Below, in pieces: positions 33,554 through 42,759 of a stretch of 62,049 bases of DNA. Under the pieces are notes generated by a model. The model saw nothing but the letters and a program-made list of their open reading frames with translations. It made no database searches and was not told the origin of the DNA. The stretch is from Cupriavidus sp. IDO. Lineage in GTDB: Bacteria > Pseudomonadota > Gammaproteobacteria > Burkholderiales > Burkholderiaceae. Positions within the stretch are counted from its first letter, which is position 1; each line of letters begins with the position of its first letter. A program made the position numbers and the translations under genes. The stretch spans positions 1 through 62,049 of the forward strand of contig NZ_JWMA01000016.1 in the NCBI RefSeq assembly GCF_000812465.1, in the 5' to 3' direction.

Positions 33554-34510
33554 ATGCCGCTCGATCCCCAGGCCCGCGCCATGCTTGATGCCATGGCCGC
33601 CATGCCCCGCCCCGATTTCGCCACGCTGCGCGCCACCGACTACCGTGCCGCGCTGGCGTCCATGCCTGCGTTTGCACCCGGCGATACCATTGCCACGCAG
33701 CAAGACCTCATCATCGACGGCGCAGCCGGCCCGCTGCAGGCGCGCCTGTACCGGCCCGACGACAGCACGGGATTGCCGCTCGTCGTGTATTTCCACGGCG
33801 GTGGCTTTGTCCTCTGCGGCCTCGATTCGCACGACAATATCTGCCGCAGCCTGGCGCGCCGCAGCGGTGCACTGGTGCTGTCGGTCGACTACCGGCTCGC
33901 ACCCGAGGCGCGCTTTCCCGCAGCGGCCGACGACGCGGTCGCGGCCGTGCGCTGGGCCGCCGCGCATGCGGCGCAACTCGGCGCCGACCCGGCCCGGCTG
34001 GCCGTGGCCGGCGACAGTGCCGGCGGCAACCTGGCCGCCGTCGCCAGCCAGCAATTGCGCGGCAGCGGCACCGTGCTGCAGCACCAGCTGCTGCTCTACC
34101 CCTACCTGGACTGCACCGACGCCGCGGCCGCCAGCGCGAGCTATCGCGAATGCGCGACGGGCTACTTCCTCAGTGCCGCCGAACTGGACTGGTATCGCGG
34201 CCAGTACCTGGCCAACCCCGCGGACGCCGCCGACGTGCGCGCCAGCCCGCTGCACCAGCGCGACCTGCATGGCCTGCCGCCGGCCACCATCATCACCGCC
34301 GAGTTCGACCCGCTGCGCGACCAGGGCGAGAGCTATGGCAAAGCGCTGCAGCGCGCGGGCGGCAGCGCCACCGTGCGCCGCTGGCCCGGCCAGTTCCATG
34401 GCTTTATCAGCATGCAAGGCGTGATGGATGCCGCCAGCCACGCGCTGGACGCGGCCGCCGCGGCGCTGCGCCAGGCCTTCGGCACCGGCGGCCGGCAGGA
34501 GGCAGCATGA
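33554..34510 (+). CDS. Alpha/beta hydrolase, HSL-type esterase
   Basis: A 318-residue hydrolase of the hormone-sensitive lipase family. The oxyanion motif HGGGF is at 81-85, the nucleophile Ser155 is in GDSAGG, and Asp and His follow in EFDPLRDQG and GQFHGF. It has no signal peptide, so it is cytosolic. It probably cleaves a small or steroid ester. It is not the meta-cleavage-product hydrolase HsaD, which has a different nucleophile region. CAGGAGACACC precedes the ATG, and its stop overlaps the next start (ATGA). Confidence 0.88.
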   Translation: MPLDPQARAMLDAMAAMPRPDFATLRATDYRAALASMPAFAPGDTIATQQDLIIDGAAGPLQARLYRPDDSTGLPLVVYFHGGGFVLCGLDSHDNICRSLARRSGALVLSVDYRLAPEARFPAAADDAVAAVRWAAAHAAQLGADPARLAVAGDSAGGNLAAVASQQLRGSGTVLQHQLLLYPYLDCTDAAAASASYRECATGYFLSAAELDWYRGQYLANPADAADVRASPLHQRDLHGLPPATIITAEFDPLRDQGESYGKALQRAGGSATVRRWPGQFHGFISMQGVMDAASHALDAAAAALRQAFGTGGRQEAA

Positions 34511-35601
34511 GCGCAGCCACCGTCCTGCCGCCGATGGCCGACGTGCTCGCGGCGCTGGCCGCGGGCCAGCGCGTAGTGGTGATTGAAGACGAGACCGACG
34601 AGGCCACCGGCTGCGTGTTGGTTGCCGCCGAGCGTGCCGGCGAGGCCGATGTCAACTTCATGGCCGCGCAGGCACGCGGCCTGGTCTGCATGGCCATCAC
34701 CGAGGCGCGCCGCCAGTTGCTGCAGTTGCCGCCGATGGCGGCGCTCCATCGCCAGCGCGAGCGCTACACGGTGTCGATCGAGGCGGCCAGCGGCGTCAGC
34801 ACCGGCATTTCCGCCGCTGACCGTGCGCTGACGCTGCGCGTGGCTGCGGCACCGCGCGCGCAGCCGCGTGACCTGGTCCAGCCCGGCCACATCTTCCCGG
34901 TGGTGGCGCAGCCAGACGGCGTGTTGCGCCGCGCGGGCTTTGCCGAGGCCTGCTCCGACCTGCCGGCGCTGGCCGGGCGCGTCGCGGCCGGCGCTTATGC
35001 CATGGTGCTCGATGACGACGGCGAGCTGCTGCGCGGCCCTGCCCTGCTGGCCTTCGCGCAGTGCCACGGCCTGCCGGCGGTTTCGATTAGCGGACTCATC
35101 CACCACCGCTTGCTGACCGAAGGCACGCTGCGCCGCACGCGCTCGACCGAACTGGCCACGCCGTTCGGACGCTTCACCGTGCACGCCTACCACGACGCAC
35201 CGGTCGATGCGCTCCATCTCGCGCTGGTACTGGGCCAGCCCGACCCGCGGCGGCCCGTGCTGACGCGCGTCCAGGCCGTGGAAATGCAGCGCGACGTGCT
35301 GGGCTTCGGCACGCCGGCCCAGCCCGCCTGGAATCTGGAACGCTCGCTGGCCCGCATCGGTGCCGAAGGCTGCGGCGTGCTGGTACTGCTGGATGAGCGC
35401 GAATCGCCGCAGCAGCGGCTGGACAGGCTGGAACTGATGGCCGCGCCGGCGCCGGCCTTTGCGCAACGCGCGCTGGGTGTGGGCGCGCAGATCCTGCGCG
35501 ATGTGGGGGCGCACAAGCTGCGCCTGCTCAGCCATCCGGTACCGTATCGCGCGGTCACCGGGTTCGACCTGGAGGTGACGGAGTTTGTCCCGCCTTGCTG
35601 A
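34507..35601 (+). CDS. RibBA-like protein with degenerate active sites
   Basis: A 364-residue protein with an N-terminal DHBP synthase (RibB) fold (about 1-205) and a C-terminal GTP cyclohydrolase II (RibA) fold. Scaffold motifs persist (GVSTGISAADR, QPGHIFPVVAQ), but catalytic ones are changed. The RibB loop DRENEGD reads DEATGC here, the metal His in GGHTEA is Phe (AGFAEA), and the RHGSG loop reads AQARG. The RibA zinc cysteines (HSECxTGDxxxSxRCDCG) are all absent. Riboflavin synthesis by known mechanisms is therefore unlikely; a new ligand-binding or enzymatic role is possible. AGGAGGCAGC precedes the ATG. Confidence 0.8.
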   Translation: MSAATVLPPMADVLAALAAGQRVVVIEDETDEATGCVLVAAERAGEADVNFMAAQARGLVCMAITEARRQLLQLPPMAALHRQRERYTVSIEAASGVSTGISAADRALTLRVAAAPRAQPRDLVQPGHIFPVVAQPDGVLRRAGFAEACSDLPALAGRVAAGAYAMVLDDDGELLRGPALLAFAQCHGLPAVSISGLIHHRLLTEGTLRRTRSTELATPFGRFTVHAYHDAPVDALHLALVLGQPDPRRPVLTRVQAVEMQRDVLGFGTPAQPAWNLERSLARIGAEGCGVLVLLDERESPQQRLDRLELMAAPAPAFAQRALGVGAQILRDVGAHKLRLLSHPVPYRAVTGFDLEVTEFVPPC

Positions 35602-35607
35602 GACGCG

Positions 35608-36570
35608 CTAAGGCCGGCGAAAACAGTCGGCAAAGCTGCGCGTGAAGCGCTCCACGTCGGCGTCTGGCAGGTGGTTGATGCCGCCAGCCAGGCGCCGGCC
35701 GCCGCCGGTCTCGAAGCCGCGGCAGAAGTCGGCGGCACCGGTGGCGCTGTGGGCAGGCACCCTTACGCTGACCGTAAAGCCGCCGCCGGATTTCGGCGAC
35801 AGCAGGCCGATCGCGTCGCCGGGACGCCCGCGCACCAGGTCATTGGCCAGCACGCCGATCGCGCGCCGCGCCCACGGCGCGTCGGGCAGCACCAGCAGCG
35901 CGGCGCCCGGCACTTCATGGGCCGGGCCCAGCCGGCGCGCACGCGCCATGTCGTCCTCGTAGCCGTCGCGCAGCGTCGCGAAGGCCGCGCATTGCGCCGC
36001 GAACGCCAGCGGATCCTCGAATGGCAGCATATGCAGCGCCAGCTCGGCGGGATCAAAATGCAGGTCCGCCACGCACTCGCCATAGGCGTTGTAGTTCAGG
36101 CAGGTGCCCAGCTGTTCCAGCACAGCGCTATCGCGCTCGCCGAGTCCCGCCTGCGCCGCCATCGCGCGGGCCACGCCGGCCAGGTTGTCGCCGAACGCGG
36201 CGGTGATCGCCCAGCGCCGGTGGCGCCCGTCCAGGTGACGGTCGACCAGGATGCTGGTGCAGACGTCGGCCGCTTCGTCGATATGCACGCGCAGGCCGGC
36301 ATGATCCGGCAGCGACCCGGCATGGTGGTGGTCGAAGTACTCAATCCGCGCACCCGCCGCGAGCAGCCCCAACAGGCCATCGCGGTTCTGATCGAGCGAG
36401 ATGTCCAGCGCGGTCACGGTATCGCCGGGCCCGGCGGCGATGCGCTCGAGCAGCCGGATATCACGCTTGACGCCGGTGACCAGGGTCGCGTCGCCGGGAT
36501 GCGCCAGGCGCAGTTGCTGCAGCGCGCAAAGACCGTCGGCGTCACCGTTGAAGGCAAAGTAGCGGGTCAT
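35608..36570 (-). CDS. DHH/DHHA1 phosphoesterase (candidate PAP phosphatase)
   Basis: A 320-residue DHH superfamily protein. Metal-binding motifs are NGDADG (residues 8-13), the Asp in TALDIS, and FDHHH (79-83). The DHHA1 segment is GGGRRLAGGINHLP near residue 290. Known relatives such as NrnA degrade nanoRNA and hydrolyse 3'-phosphoadenosine 5'-phosphate (PAP). The gene is the last of the unit that carries a sulfotransferase, whose by-product is PAP, so PAP removal is an attractive role. This is inference from family and neighbours; other DHH activities are possible. Confidence 0.78.
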   Translation of the reverse strand: MTRYFAFNGDADGLCALQQLRLAHPGDATLVTGVKRDIRLLERIAAGPGDTVTALDISLDQNRDGLLGLLAAGARIEYFDHHHAGSLPDHAGLRVHIDEAADVCTSILVDRHLDGRHRRWAITAAFGDNLAGVARAMAAQAGLGERDSAVLEQLGTCLNYNAYGECVADLHFDPAELALHMLPFEDPLAFAAQCAAFATLRDGYEDDMARARRLGPAHEVPGAALLVLPDAPWARRAIGVLANDLVRGRPGDAIGLLSPKSGGGFTVSVRVPAHSATGAADFCRGFETGGGRRLAGGINHLPDADVERFTRSFADCFRRP

Positions 36571-36586
36571 GGCAGTTGGTCAGGGG

Positions 36587-37378
36587 TCAGGGCATGAAAT
36601 CGCCGCCATTCGCATCCAGCGAGGCGCCGGTAATCGCACGGGCGTAATCCGACACCAGGAACAGCGCCGCGCGCGCACAGTCATCATCCGTCGGCATGCG
36701 GCCCAGCGCAATCTGGGATGTCACCGGTGCGATGACAGCGTCCTCGCTCACGCCTTGTTCTGCCGCCGCGTGGCGCACATAGCCCTGCACCGGCGCGCCC
36801 CACATCCAGCCCATGAAGATGCTGTTGGCACGGATGCCATGCGGACCCAGTTCGCGCGCCAGGTATTTGACCGCGACCGCCAGCGCCCCCTTGGACGCCG
36901 CATAGCCCGATTCCCCGGGCATCGGCTTGCGCGTGGCCTGCGTGTTGATCATGACGATGGCGCCGCCGCCCTGCGGCCTCATCAGCGCGGCCACTTCCTG
37001 GGTGAGCGTCATGGTGCCGAACACGTTGGTGTCGAACACTTGGCGCCAGACGTCAAGGTCGGCGGATTCCACCGGCTCCGGAAAATTGCCGTGCTGGAAG
37101 GCGCTGTTGACCAGCGCATCGATGCGGCCGAAGCGGCGCATGGTTTCGCTGGCCAGGTGCCGGGACTGGGCGCGGTCGGTGATGTCGGTCACCACCTTGA
37201 GCACTTCGCAGTCGGCGCCGAGCGCATCGATGCGGGCCTGGGCCTCGTCCAGCTTCGCCGCCGTGCGCGCGGCGATCGCCACGGCGCGGGCGCCTTCCCG
37301 CGCGGCTTCCACTGCGAGCTTGATGCCCAGCCCGGGGCCGATGCCGGACACGATGACGATCTTGTCTTTCAACAGCAT
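36587..37378 (-). CDS. SDR family oxidoreductase with Thr at the catalytic Ser position
   Basis: A 263-residue SDR with SGIGPGLG in the cofactor loop and YAASK as Tyr/Lys. Two departures are visible: NNAG is replaced by NSAF, and the residue 13 before the Tyr is Thr (MINTQATRKP), where Ser is normal. Thr can sometimes replace Ser, so activity may remain. It lies between the DHH gene (16 bp away) and the sulfotransferase gene (39 bp away). A role in preparing or releasing the sulfonated substrate is possible. Confidence 0.82.
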   Translation of the reverse strand: MLLKDKIVIVSGIGPGLGIKLAVEAAREGARAVAIAARTAAKLDEAQARIDALGADCEVLKVVTDITDRAQSRHLASETMRRFGRIDALVNSAFQHGNFPEPVESADLDVWRQVFDTNVFGTMTLTQEVAALMRPQGGGAIVMINTQATRKPMPGESGYAASKGALAVAVKYLARELGPHGIRANSIFMGWMWGAPVQGYVRHAAAEQGVSEDAVIAPVTSQIALGRMPTDDDCARAALFLVSDYARAITGASLDANGGDFMP

Positions 37379-37417
37379 GATGTTGTCTCCTCGATGCGCA
37401 GTGCGCTGTGCGGTGTT

Positions 37418-38611
37418 CTAGTTGCGGTTCAGGATATGCCGCTCACGGTAGCCGGCGAAATCGCGCTCCAGTTGTGCCTGGCTCAGTCCAAACTGCTCCA
37501 GCGTATAAGCGTGCGCCGCGCGCTGGTTGCGCGGGTTGCTTTCCATCCATGCCCACATGCCGGCACGGGCGCTCTCGGTCAGCGGCATGCCGGCAAAGCG
37601 GTAGACCGCTTGCGCCACGCCAAAGGGATCGCTGACCGTATCCTCGAAGCGCACGTCGAGGAAGCGATCGGCCGGCAGGCTGTCGCGCACCGCCATGGCA
37701 TGCGCCGTACCGCGCCGCATCTGTTCGCTCCATTGCCGCCCCACCGTGGCCGCATCGGGCGTCTCGGCATACATCTTCCACAGCGTATGCGCCATGCTCG
37801 CCATCGACGGAATCGTTTGCGCGGGATCGCGGTGGGTCAACACGACCTGCGCGCTCGGGAAGACCCGGAACAGGATCTCGAGCGTATGCAGGTGCTGCGG
37901 CGTCTTCAGCACCCACCGCTGCGCCGGCGCCTCGCCGCGCTGCCGCTTCTGCCACTGCAGGAACTGCAGCATGGTCTTCAGGTAGGCATAGACCTCCGTG
38001 CGGTCCTGGCGCGCCACCCAGTCGGTGTAGCCGGGCACATTGGCATAGGAGTCCATTGCGCACAGGAAGGCATGCTCCATCAGCATGAATTCCTCGTCGG
38101 CGGCCATCGCGTCGAGCGGATGGATGGCGAGGATGTCCGGGATAAAGCGGATCATCTGTGCGACTTCATCGCGCGCCAGCGCGATGCGCCGGGCGGGGTC
38201 GCGCACGTCCTCGCCGGGCAGCGGCGCCGGGTAGCGGGTTTCCCACCACGCCGCCGAGCAGAAGCGCGCGTCCGTGGCCAGCATGCGCTGCAGCAGCGTG
38301 GTGCCGGTGCGCGGCAGGCCGACGATCACCAGCGGGTCGTCCACGGGCTCTTCCAGGATCTCGGGATGGCGCCGGCAGTAGTCCTGGATCACCAGCCGGT
38401 TCACCAGCTGCGCCTGCAGCTTTCCCTGGAGCAGCTGCATGCCCTGCGGCGACAGGCCGGCCTCGCGTGCGAGCGACTCGGACAATACGTCCAGTGCCTC
38501 GCGGTAGTTGCCCGGGCCAAAGTCGGTCAGTCCGCCGGCCTGCTCGCTGGCCCGCGCGAGCAGGTGCTCAACGTCGAGCACCGCGGTGTCATCGGATGCG
38601 ATGGTGTTCAT
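37418..38611 (-). CDS. PAPS-dependent sulfotransferase family protein
   Basis: A 397-residue sulfotransferase. The 5'-phosphosulfate loop is VGLPRTGTTLLQR (GLPRTGTT, 98-105). The 3'-phosphate site is HRDPAQTIPSMASM (Arg261, Ser269), and WVLKTPQHL lies between them. These are the PAPS-binding elements of the PF13469-type family. It should move sulfonate from PAPS to a hydroxyl of a small molecule, probably a steroid-like compound here. Its ATG overlaps the stop of the DUF1214 gene by four bases. PAPS supply is encoded by the divergent cysD-cysNC pair. Confidence 0.88.
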   Translation of the reverse strand: MNTIASDDTAVLDVEHLLARASEQAGGLTDFGPGNYREALDVLSESLAREAGLSPQGMQLLQGKLQAQLVNRLVIQDYCRRHPEILEEPVDDPLVIVGLPRTGTTLLQRMLATDARFCSAAWWETRYPAPLPGEDVRDPARRIALARDEVAQMIRFIPDILAIHPLDAMAADEEFMLMEHAFLCAMDSYANVPGYTDWVARQDRTEVYAYLKTMLQFLQWQKRQRGEAPAQRWVLKTPQHLHTLEILFRVFPSAQVVLTHRDPAQTIPSMASMAHTLWKMYAETPDAATVGRQWSEQMRRGTAHAMAVRDSLPADRFLDVRFEDTVSDPFGVAQAVYRFAGMPLTESARAGMWAWMESNPRNQRAAHAYTLEQFGLSQAQLERDFAGYRERHILNRN

Positions 38612-39714
38612 GTGTTCTCCCTGAGCGACTCGAGCTTGACCACGCGCGTGCGCGGATGCACCGGCTGCGCCGCCCCGACCCAGCGCCAGCACATGGTGCC
38701 GTTGCCGTGGCCGGCGGTCTCCAGCCAGTTGGGCAGGCCCGGATCGCGCGCGCTGAGGATGACGGTGACGCCACCGCGGGCATCGAGCCGGGCGCTGTGC
38801 TTGTTCACGCAGATGTCGTGGTAGCGGTAGTCGAGCGACTCCATCCAGTAGTTGTTGACCTGGAAGTTCCAGAATTCGCACCCGGGCACCTGGTCGACCT
38901 CGATCACCAGCGCTTCGTCGTCCGCCAGCGCCCAGCATGAGTGGTAGTAGAAGATATTGGGATCGCCGCCGGCCGCCTGGCAAACGGCCTGGTCCGCGGG
39001 CGGCAGGGCGTTGACATGGCCGCCATAGCCCTGGGCCCAGTCGGCGAAGATGCGCGCGGTGCTCTCGACGAAGTTCGCGGCGCGCTGCAGGCCGACATGC
39101 AGGCGTTCCGCGGCAAGCGCGGGCGGCTTGTCGCCGCCGTGGATGCGCTCGATCTGCAGCTCGGCAGGGGTCTCCGCCTTGCGGTCCATAAAGGTCTGCC
39201 GCACCACCAGCGCATTGGTGTCCGGCTCCATGCGCAGCCAGTTGCCGTCGTGCCGGCGCGCGCTGAGGATGATCTCGAAGCTGCCGTCCGCCTCCACCTC
39301 CAGCTTGTTACTGTCGATAAAGCCGGTCTGGATCATGCGCCCGTCCGTTTCGTAGCCACCCTTCTGCGTGCCGAAGCTCAGGTACGCGACCGTGCCGCGC
39401 CGGCCGCGGATGCGGTATGCAGCGTTGCCATCCAGGCGCGCATAGCGATAGAGGTTGTCCGGGTTATCCGCGCCGATCTTGGCGGTTTCGTGCGACGGCG
39501 AGAAGAAGCCGGGAAACGCCGGGTCGGCGAATTCCACGTGCATCTCCAGCGCAATGCGCAGCAAGCGGCTCAGGTAGCGGAAGCCCTCGGCACGCGTGAG
39601 CGCGTCCGACGGCGCCTCCGGGCGCAGGATCTGCTGCCCGCTGCGCTTGAGTACCTCGCAAAACCCGGCCCAGGTCTGGCCGCTCAGCAACTGTTCTTCG
39701 GCGGGGGTCGCCAT
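38608..39714 (-). CDS. DUF1214 domain protein
   Basis: A 368-residue protein whose C-terminal half carries the DUF1214 pattern: VDQVPGCEFWNFQVNNYWMESLDYR, then ARDPGLPNWLETAGHGNGTMCWRW (key PGLPNWLETAGH). DUF1214 proteins occur often in steroid and aromatic catabolic loci, but I know of no proven reaction. There is no signal peptide. It is the first gene of the four-gene sulfotransferase unit and is coupled to the sulfotransferase by ATGA. GGGAGCAGGCAG precedes the ATG. Operator site E lies 60 bp upstream. Confidence 0.82.
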   Translation of the reverse strand: MATPAEEQLLSGQTWAGFCEVLKRSGQQILRPEAPSDALTRAEGFRYLSRLLRIALEMHVEFADPAFPGFFSPSHETAKIGADNPDNLYRYARLDGNAAYRIRGRRGTVAYLSFGTQKGGYETDGRMIQTGFIDSNKLEVEADGSFEIILSARRHDGNWLRMEPDTNALVVRQTFMDRKAETPAELQIERIHGGDKPPALAAERLHVGLQRAANFVESTARIFADWAQGYGGHVNALPPADQAVCQAAGGDPNIFYYHSCWALADDEALVIEVDQVPGCEFWNFQVNNYWMESLDYRYHDICVNKHSARLDARGGVTVILSARDPGLPNWLETAGHGNGTMCWRWVGAAQPVHPRTRVVKLESLRENT

Positions 39715-39773
39715 CTGCCTGCTCCCGTTGTTTGTCTGCGGAGCAACGATACCCAGCGCAGGGCAACCGCCTC

Positions 39774-39791
39774 CTCGTCCGGTCGGACTAG
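39774..39791 (-). promoter_or_regulatory. 18-bp operator before the DUF1214-sulfotransferase unit (site E)
   Basis: Plus strand CTCGTCCGGTCGGACTAG, core perfect. Read toward the minus-strand gene, TATCGT follows 22 nt after the site, a plausible -10. Confidence 0.7.
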
Positions 39792-39818
39792 GAAATGCGT
39801 GTCGCGGCCCGTCATTTC

Positions 39819-39836
39819 TTAGTCCGCCCGGACGAA
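39819..39836 (+). promoter_or_regulatory. 18-bp operator before cysD-cysNC (site F)
   Basis: TTAGTCCGCCCGGACGAA, core perfect. TACCTT follows 22 nt downstream. Sites E and F are 27 bp apart and point to opposite arms of the divergent promoter. Confidence 0.72.
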
Positions 39837-39926
39837 GTGGCGCAGGGCCCCGGCTCGCTACCTTTTGCCCATGCCAGGCCACCGCGATATCCCTGAACGG
39901 GGCCGGCAAACCAAGAGGAGATCCCG

Positions 39927-40823
39927 ATGTTGACCCACCTGGAGCAACTGGAGGCGGAGAGCATCCACATCATGCGGGAGGTGGTGGCGGAATGCGAAAA
40001 CCCCGTCATGCTCTATTCCATCGGCAAGGACAGCTCCGTGATGCTGCACCTTGCGATGAAGGCCTTCCATCCCGCGCGGCCGCCGTTCCCGCTGCTGCAC
40101 GTCGATACCACATGGAAATTCCGCGAGATGATCGCGTTCCGCGACCAGACCATCGACCGGCTCGGCCTGGACCTGCGCGTGCATATCAACCCCGAAGGGC
40201 TCGAGCGCCGCATCAGCCCGCACGAGCACGGCTCTGCCGTCCACACCGACGTGTGGAAAACCCAGGGCCTGAAGCAGGCGCTGGACCACTATAGCTTTGA
40301 CGCCGCCTTCGGTGGCGCGCGCCGCGACGAGGAAAAGTCGCGCGCCAAGGAGCGCATGTTCTCGGTACGCACCGCCCAGCACCGCTGGGACCCGAAGATG
40401 CAGCGCCCCGAACTCTGGCGCCAGTACAACACCCGCAAGCGCAAGGGCGAAAGCCTGCGCGTGTTCCCGCTGTCCAACTGGACCGAGCTGGACATCTGGC
40501 AATACATCTACCTCAACGACATTCCCATCGTTCCGCTCTACTACGCCAGGGAGCGTCCCGTGGTCGAGCGCGATGGCGCGCTGATCATGGTCGACGACGA
40601 ACGCCTGCCGCTGCGCCCGGGCGAAACGCCACAGATGCGCAAGGTGCGCTTCCGCACGCTGGGGTGCTATCCGCTCACCGGCGCGATCGATAGCGAGGCC
40701 GACACGCTCGGCGGCATCATCCAGGAAATGCTGCTGGCCACCACGTCGGAGCGCCAGGGACGGCTGATCGACAGCGACTCGGCCGGTTCGATGGAGAAGA
40801 AGAAGCAGGAGGGATACTTCTGA
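39927..40823 (+). CDS. cysD: Sulfate adenylyltransferase small subunit
   Basis: A 298-residue CysD of the PP-loop ATP pyrophosphatase fold. [17 protein letters not shown] (about 32-48) is the PP-loop, and [16 protein letters not shown] and [15 protein letters not shown] are family signatures. With CysN it makes APS from sulfate and ATP. The length is close to the usual 302. AGAGGAG precedes the ATG and the stop overlaps the cysNC start (TGATG). Because it is linked to a sulfotransferase and shares its operator, it probably serves sulfonation rather than general cysteine synthesis. Confidence 0.95.
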   Translation: MLTHLEQLEAESIHIMREVVAECENPVMLYSIGKDSSVMLHLAMKAFHPARPPFPLLHVDTTWKFREMIAFRDQTIDRLGLDLRVHINPEGLERRISPHEHGSAVHTDVWKTQGLKQALDHYSFDAAFGGARRDEEKSRAKERMFSVRTAQHRWDPKMQRPELWRQYNTRKRKGESLRVFPLSNWTELDIWQYIYLNDIPIVPLYYARERPVVERDGALIMVDDERLPLRPGETPQMRKVRFRTLGCYPLTGAIDSEADTLGGIIQEMLLATTSERQGRLIDSDSAGSMEKKKQEGYF

Positions 40824-42745
40824 TGGAAACGTTGATCGAAACCGCGCCATCCATGGCGCAACCCGCCGGCACGCAGCACGATATCGCGCATTACCTGCGT
40901 GCCCAGGAAAGCAAGAGCCTGCTCCGCTTCATCACCTGCGGCAGCGTCGACGACGGCAAGAGCACGCTGATCGGCCGGCTGCTGTATGAGTCGAAGATGC
41001 TGTTCGAAGACCAGCTCGCCCAGCTTGAAGCCGACTCGAAGAAGATGGGCACGCAGGGCGATAACCTCGACTTCGCGCTGCTGGTGGACGGCCTGGCCGC
41101 CGAGCGCGAACAGGGCATCACCATCGATGTGGCCTACCGCTTCTTCGCCACCGACAAGCGCAAGTTCATCGTGGCCGACACGCCGGGGCATGAACAATAC
41201 ACGCGCAACATGGTCACCGGCGCCTCCACCGCCGACCTCGCCATCCTGCTGGTGGATGCGCGCCGCGGCGTACAGACGCAGACGCGCCGGCACAGCTACC
41301 TGGTGGCGACGCTGGGCATCCGGCGCGTGGTGCTGGCCGTCAACAAGCTGGACATGGTGGATTACTCGCGCGAGGTCCATACCCGCATCGAGAACGAGTA
41401 CCGCGAATTCGCCCGGCAGATCGGCCTGACCGATATCGTCTGCATCCCGATGTCGGCGCTGCGCGGCGACAACATCACCGAGCCCAGCGCCAATACACCG
41501 TGGTACCAGGGCCCGACCCTGATGGCCCACCTGGAGAACGTACCGATCGCCAGCACGCCCGCGCAGGCCGAATCGTTCCGGCTGCCGGTGCAGTGGGTCA
41601 ACCGGCCCAACCTGGACTTTCGCGGCTTTGCCGGCACCGTCAGCGCGGGCGAGATCCGCCGCGGCGACCGCGTGCGCGCTCTGCCTTCCGGCCGGGAGAG
41701 CCGGGTGGCCGATATCGTCGGCGCCGCCGGCGCATGCGAGCACGCCATGCGCGGCCAGGCGGTGACGCTGACGCTGGAGGACGAGATCGACGTCAGCCGC
41801 GGCGACGTGCTGGCGTGCACGGAAGACCCGCCGGCCGTGGCCGACCAGTTCGAAGCCACGCTGGTATGGATGAACGAAGATGCCATGCTGCCCGGGCGCC
41901 CTTACCTGCTCAAGCTCGGCACGCGCACGGTGGGCGTGACCCTGGCGCAGCCCAAGTACAAGGTCAACGTCAACACGCTCGAGCACCTGGCCGCACGCAC
42001 CTTGGAGCTGAACGAAATCGGCGTCTGCAACCTGCACCTGGACCAGCCGGTAGCATTCGATCCCTACGCGCGCAACCGCGAACTGGGCGGTTTCATCATC
42101 ATCGACCGCCTCAGCAACAACACGGTCGGCGCCGGCATGCTGCACTTTGCCCTGCGCCGGGCGCAGAACGTGCACTGGCAGGCCATCGACGTGGACCGCC
42201 ATGCCCACGCCGCGCTCAAGCACCAGTCGCCGCGCATCGTCTGGTTCACCGGGCTCTCGGGCGCGGGCAAGTCCACCATCGCCAACCTGGTGGAAAAGCG
42301 CCTGCACGCGCTCGGCCACCACACCTACCTGCTCGACGGCGACAACGTGCGCCACGGCCTGAACAAGGACCTGGGCTTCTCCGAAGCCGACCGCGTCGAG
42401 AACATCCGGCGCGTGGCGGAGGTGGCAAGGCTGATGCTGGATGCCGGGCTGATCGTGCTGGTGTCGTTTATCTCGCCCTTCCGCTCGGAACGCGAGATGG
42501 CCCGTACGCTGGCCGGCGACGGTGAATTCGTCGAGGTCTTCATCGATACGCCGCTGTCGGTCGCCGAGGAACGCGACCCCAAGGGCCTGTACCGCAAGGC
42601 GCGCCGCGGGGAGCTGAAGAACTTCACCGGCATCGATTCGCCATACGAGGCGCCCGAGCGGCCTGAGCTGCGCATCGACACCACGGCCGATACCGCGGAG
42701 CAGGCGGCGGAGCGGATCGTGGCGTGGCTGCGCGAAAGCGCCTAA
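40823..42745 (+). CDS. cysNC: Bifunctional sulfate adenylyltransferase large subunit/APS kinase
   Basis: A 640-residue fusion. The CysN part (about 1-450) is an EF-Tu-like GTPase with GSVDDGKST (40-48), [12 protein letters not shown] and NKLDMVDYS. The CysC part (about 465-640) has the APS kinase P-loop GLSGAGKST (from residue 477) and RSEREMAR and [20 protein letters not shown]. It activates sulfate with CysD and phosphorylates APS to PAPS, the sulfotransferase donor. Cysteine synthesis in many betaproteobacteria uses APS directly, so a dedicated PAPS enzyme here points to sulfonation. Operator site L overlaps its stop codon. Confidence 0.95.
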   Translation: METLIETAPSMAQPAGTQHDIAHYLRAQESKSLLRFITCGSVDDGKSTLIGRLLYESKMLFEDQLAQLEADSKKMGTQGDNLDFALLVDGLAAEREQGITIDVAYRFFATDKRKFIVADTPGHEQYTRNMVTGASTADLAILLVDARRGVQTQTRRHSYLVATLGIRRVVLAVNKLDMVDYSREVHTRIENEYREFARQIGLTDIVCIPMSALRGDNITEPSANTPWYQGPTLMAHLENVPIASTPAQAESFRLPVQWVNRPNLDFRGFAGTVSAGEIRRGDRVRALPSGRESRVADIVGAAGACEHAMRGQAVTLTLEDEIDVSRGDVLACTEDPPAVADQFEATLVWMNEDAMLPGRPYLLKLGTRTVGVTLAQPKYKVNVNTLEHLAARTLELNEIGVCNLHLDQPVAFDPYARNRELGGFIIIDRLSNNTVGAGMLHFALRRAQNVHWQAIDVDRHAHAALKHQSPRIVWFTGLSGAGKSTIANLVEKRLHALGHHTYLLDGDNVRHGLNKDLGFSEADRVENIRRVAEVARLMLDAGLIVLVSFISPFRSEREMARTLAGDGEFVEVFIDTPLSVAEERDPKGLYRKARRGELKNFTGIDSPYEAPERPELRIDTTADTAEQAAERIVAWLRESA

Positions 42746-42759
42746 GCCGAACGGACGAT
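42742..42759 (+). promoter_or_regulatory. 18-bp operator before LuxR paralogue 3 (site L)
   Basis: CTAAGCCGAACGGACGAT; right half perfect, left half TAAGCC. It overlaps the cysNC stop codon and is followed by TACGAT 20 nt downstream, so paralogue 3 may have its own regulated promoter. Confidence 0.55.

Noticed and set aside
33554..34510. Meta-cleavage product hydrolase (HsaD/TesD) for the alpha/beta hydrolase
   Set aside because: HGGGF and GDSAGG place it in the hormone-sensitive lipase family, not in the C-C hydrolase family.
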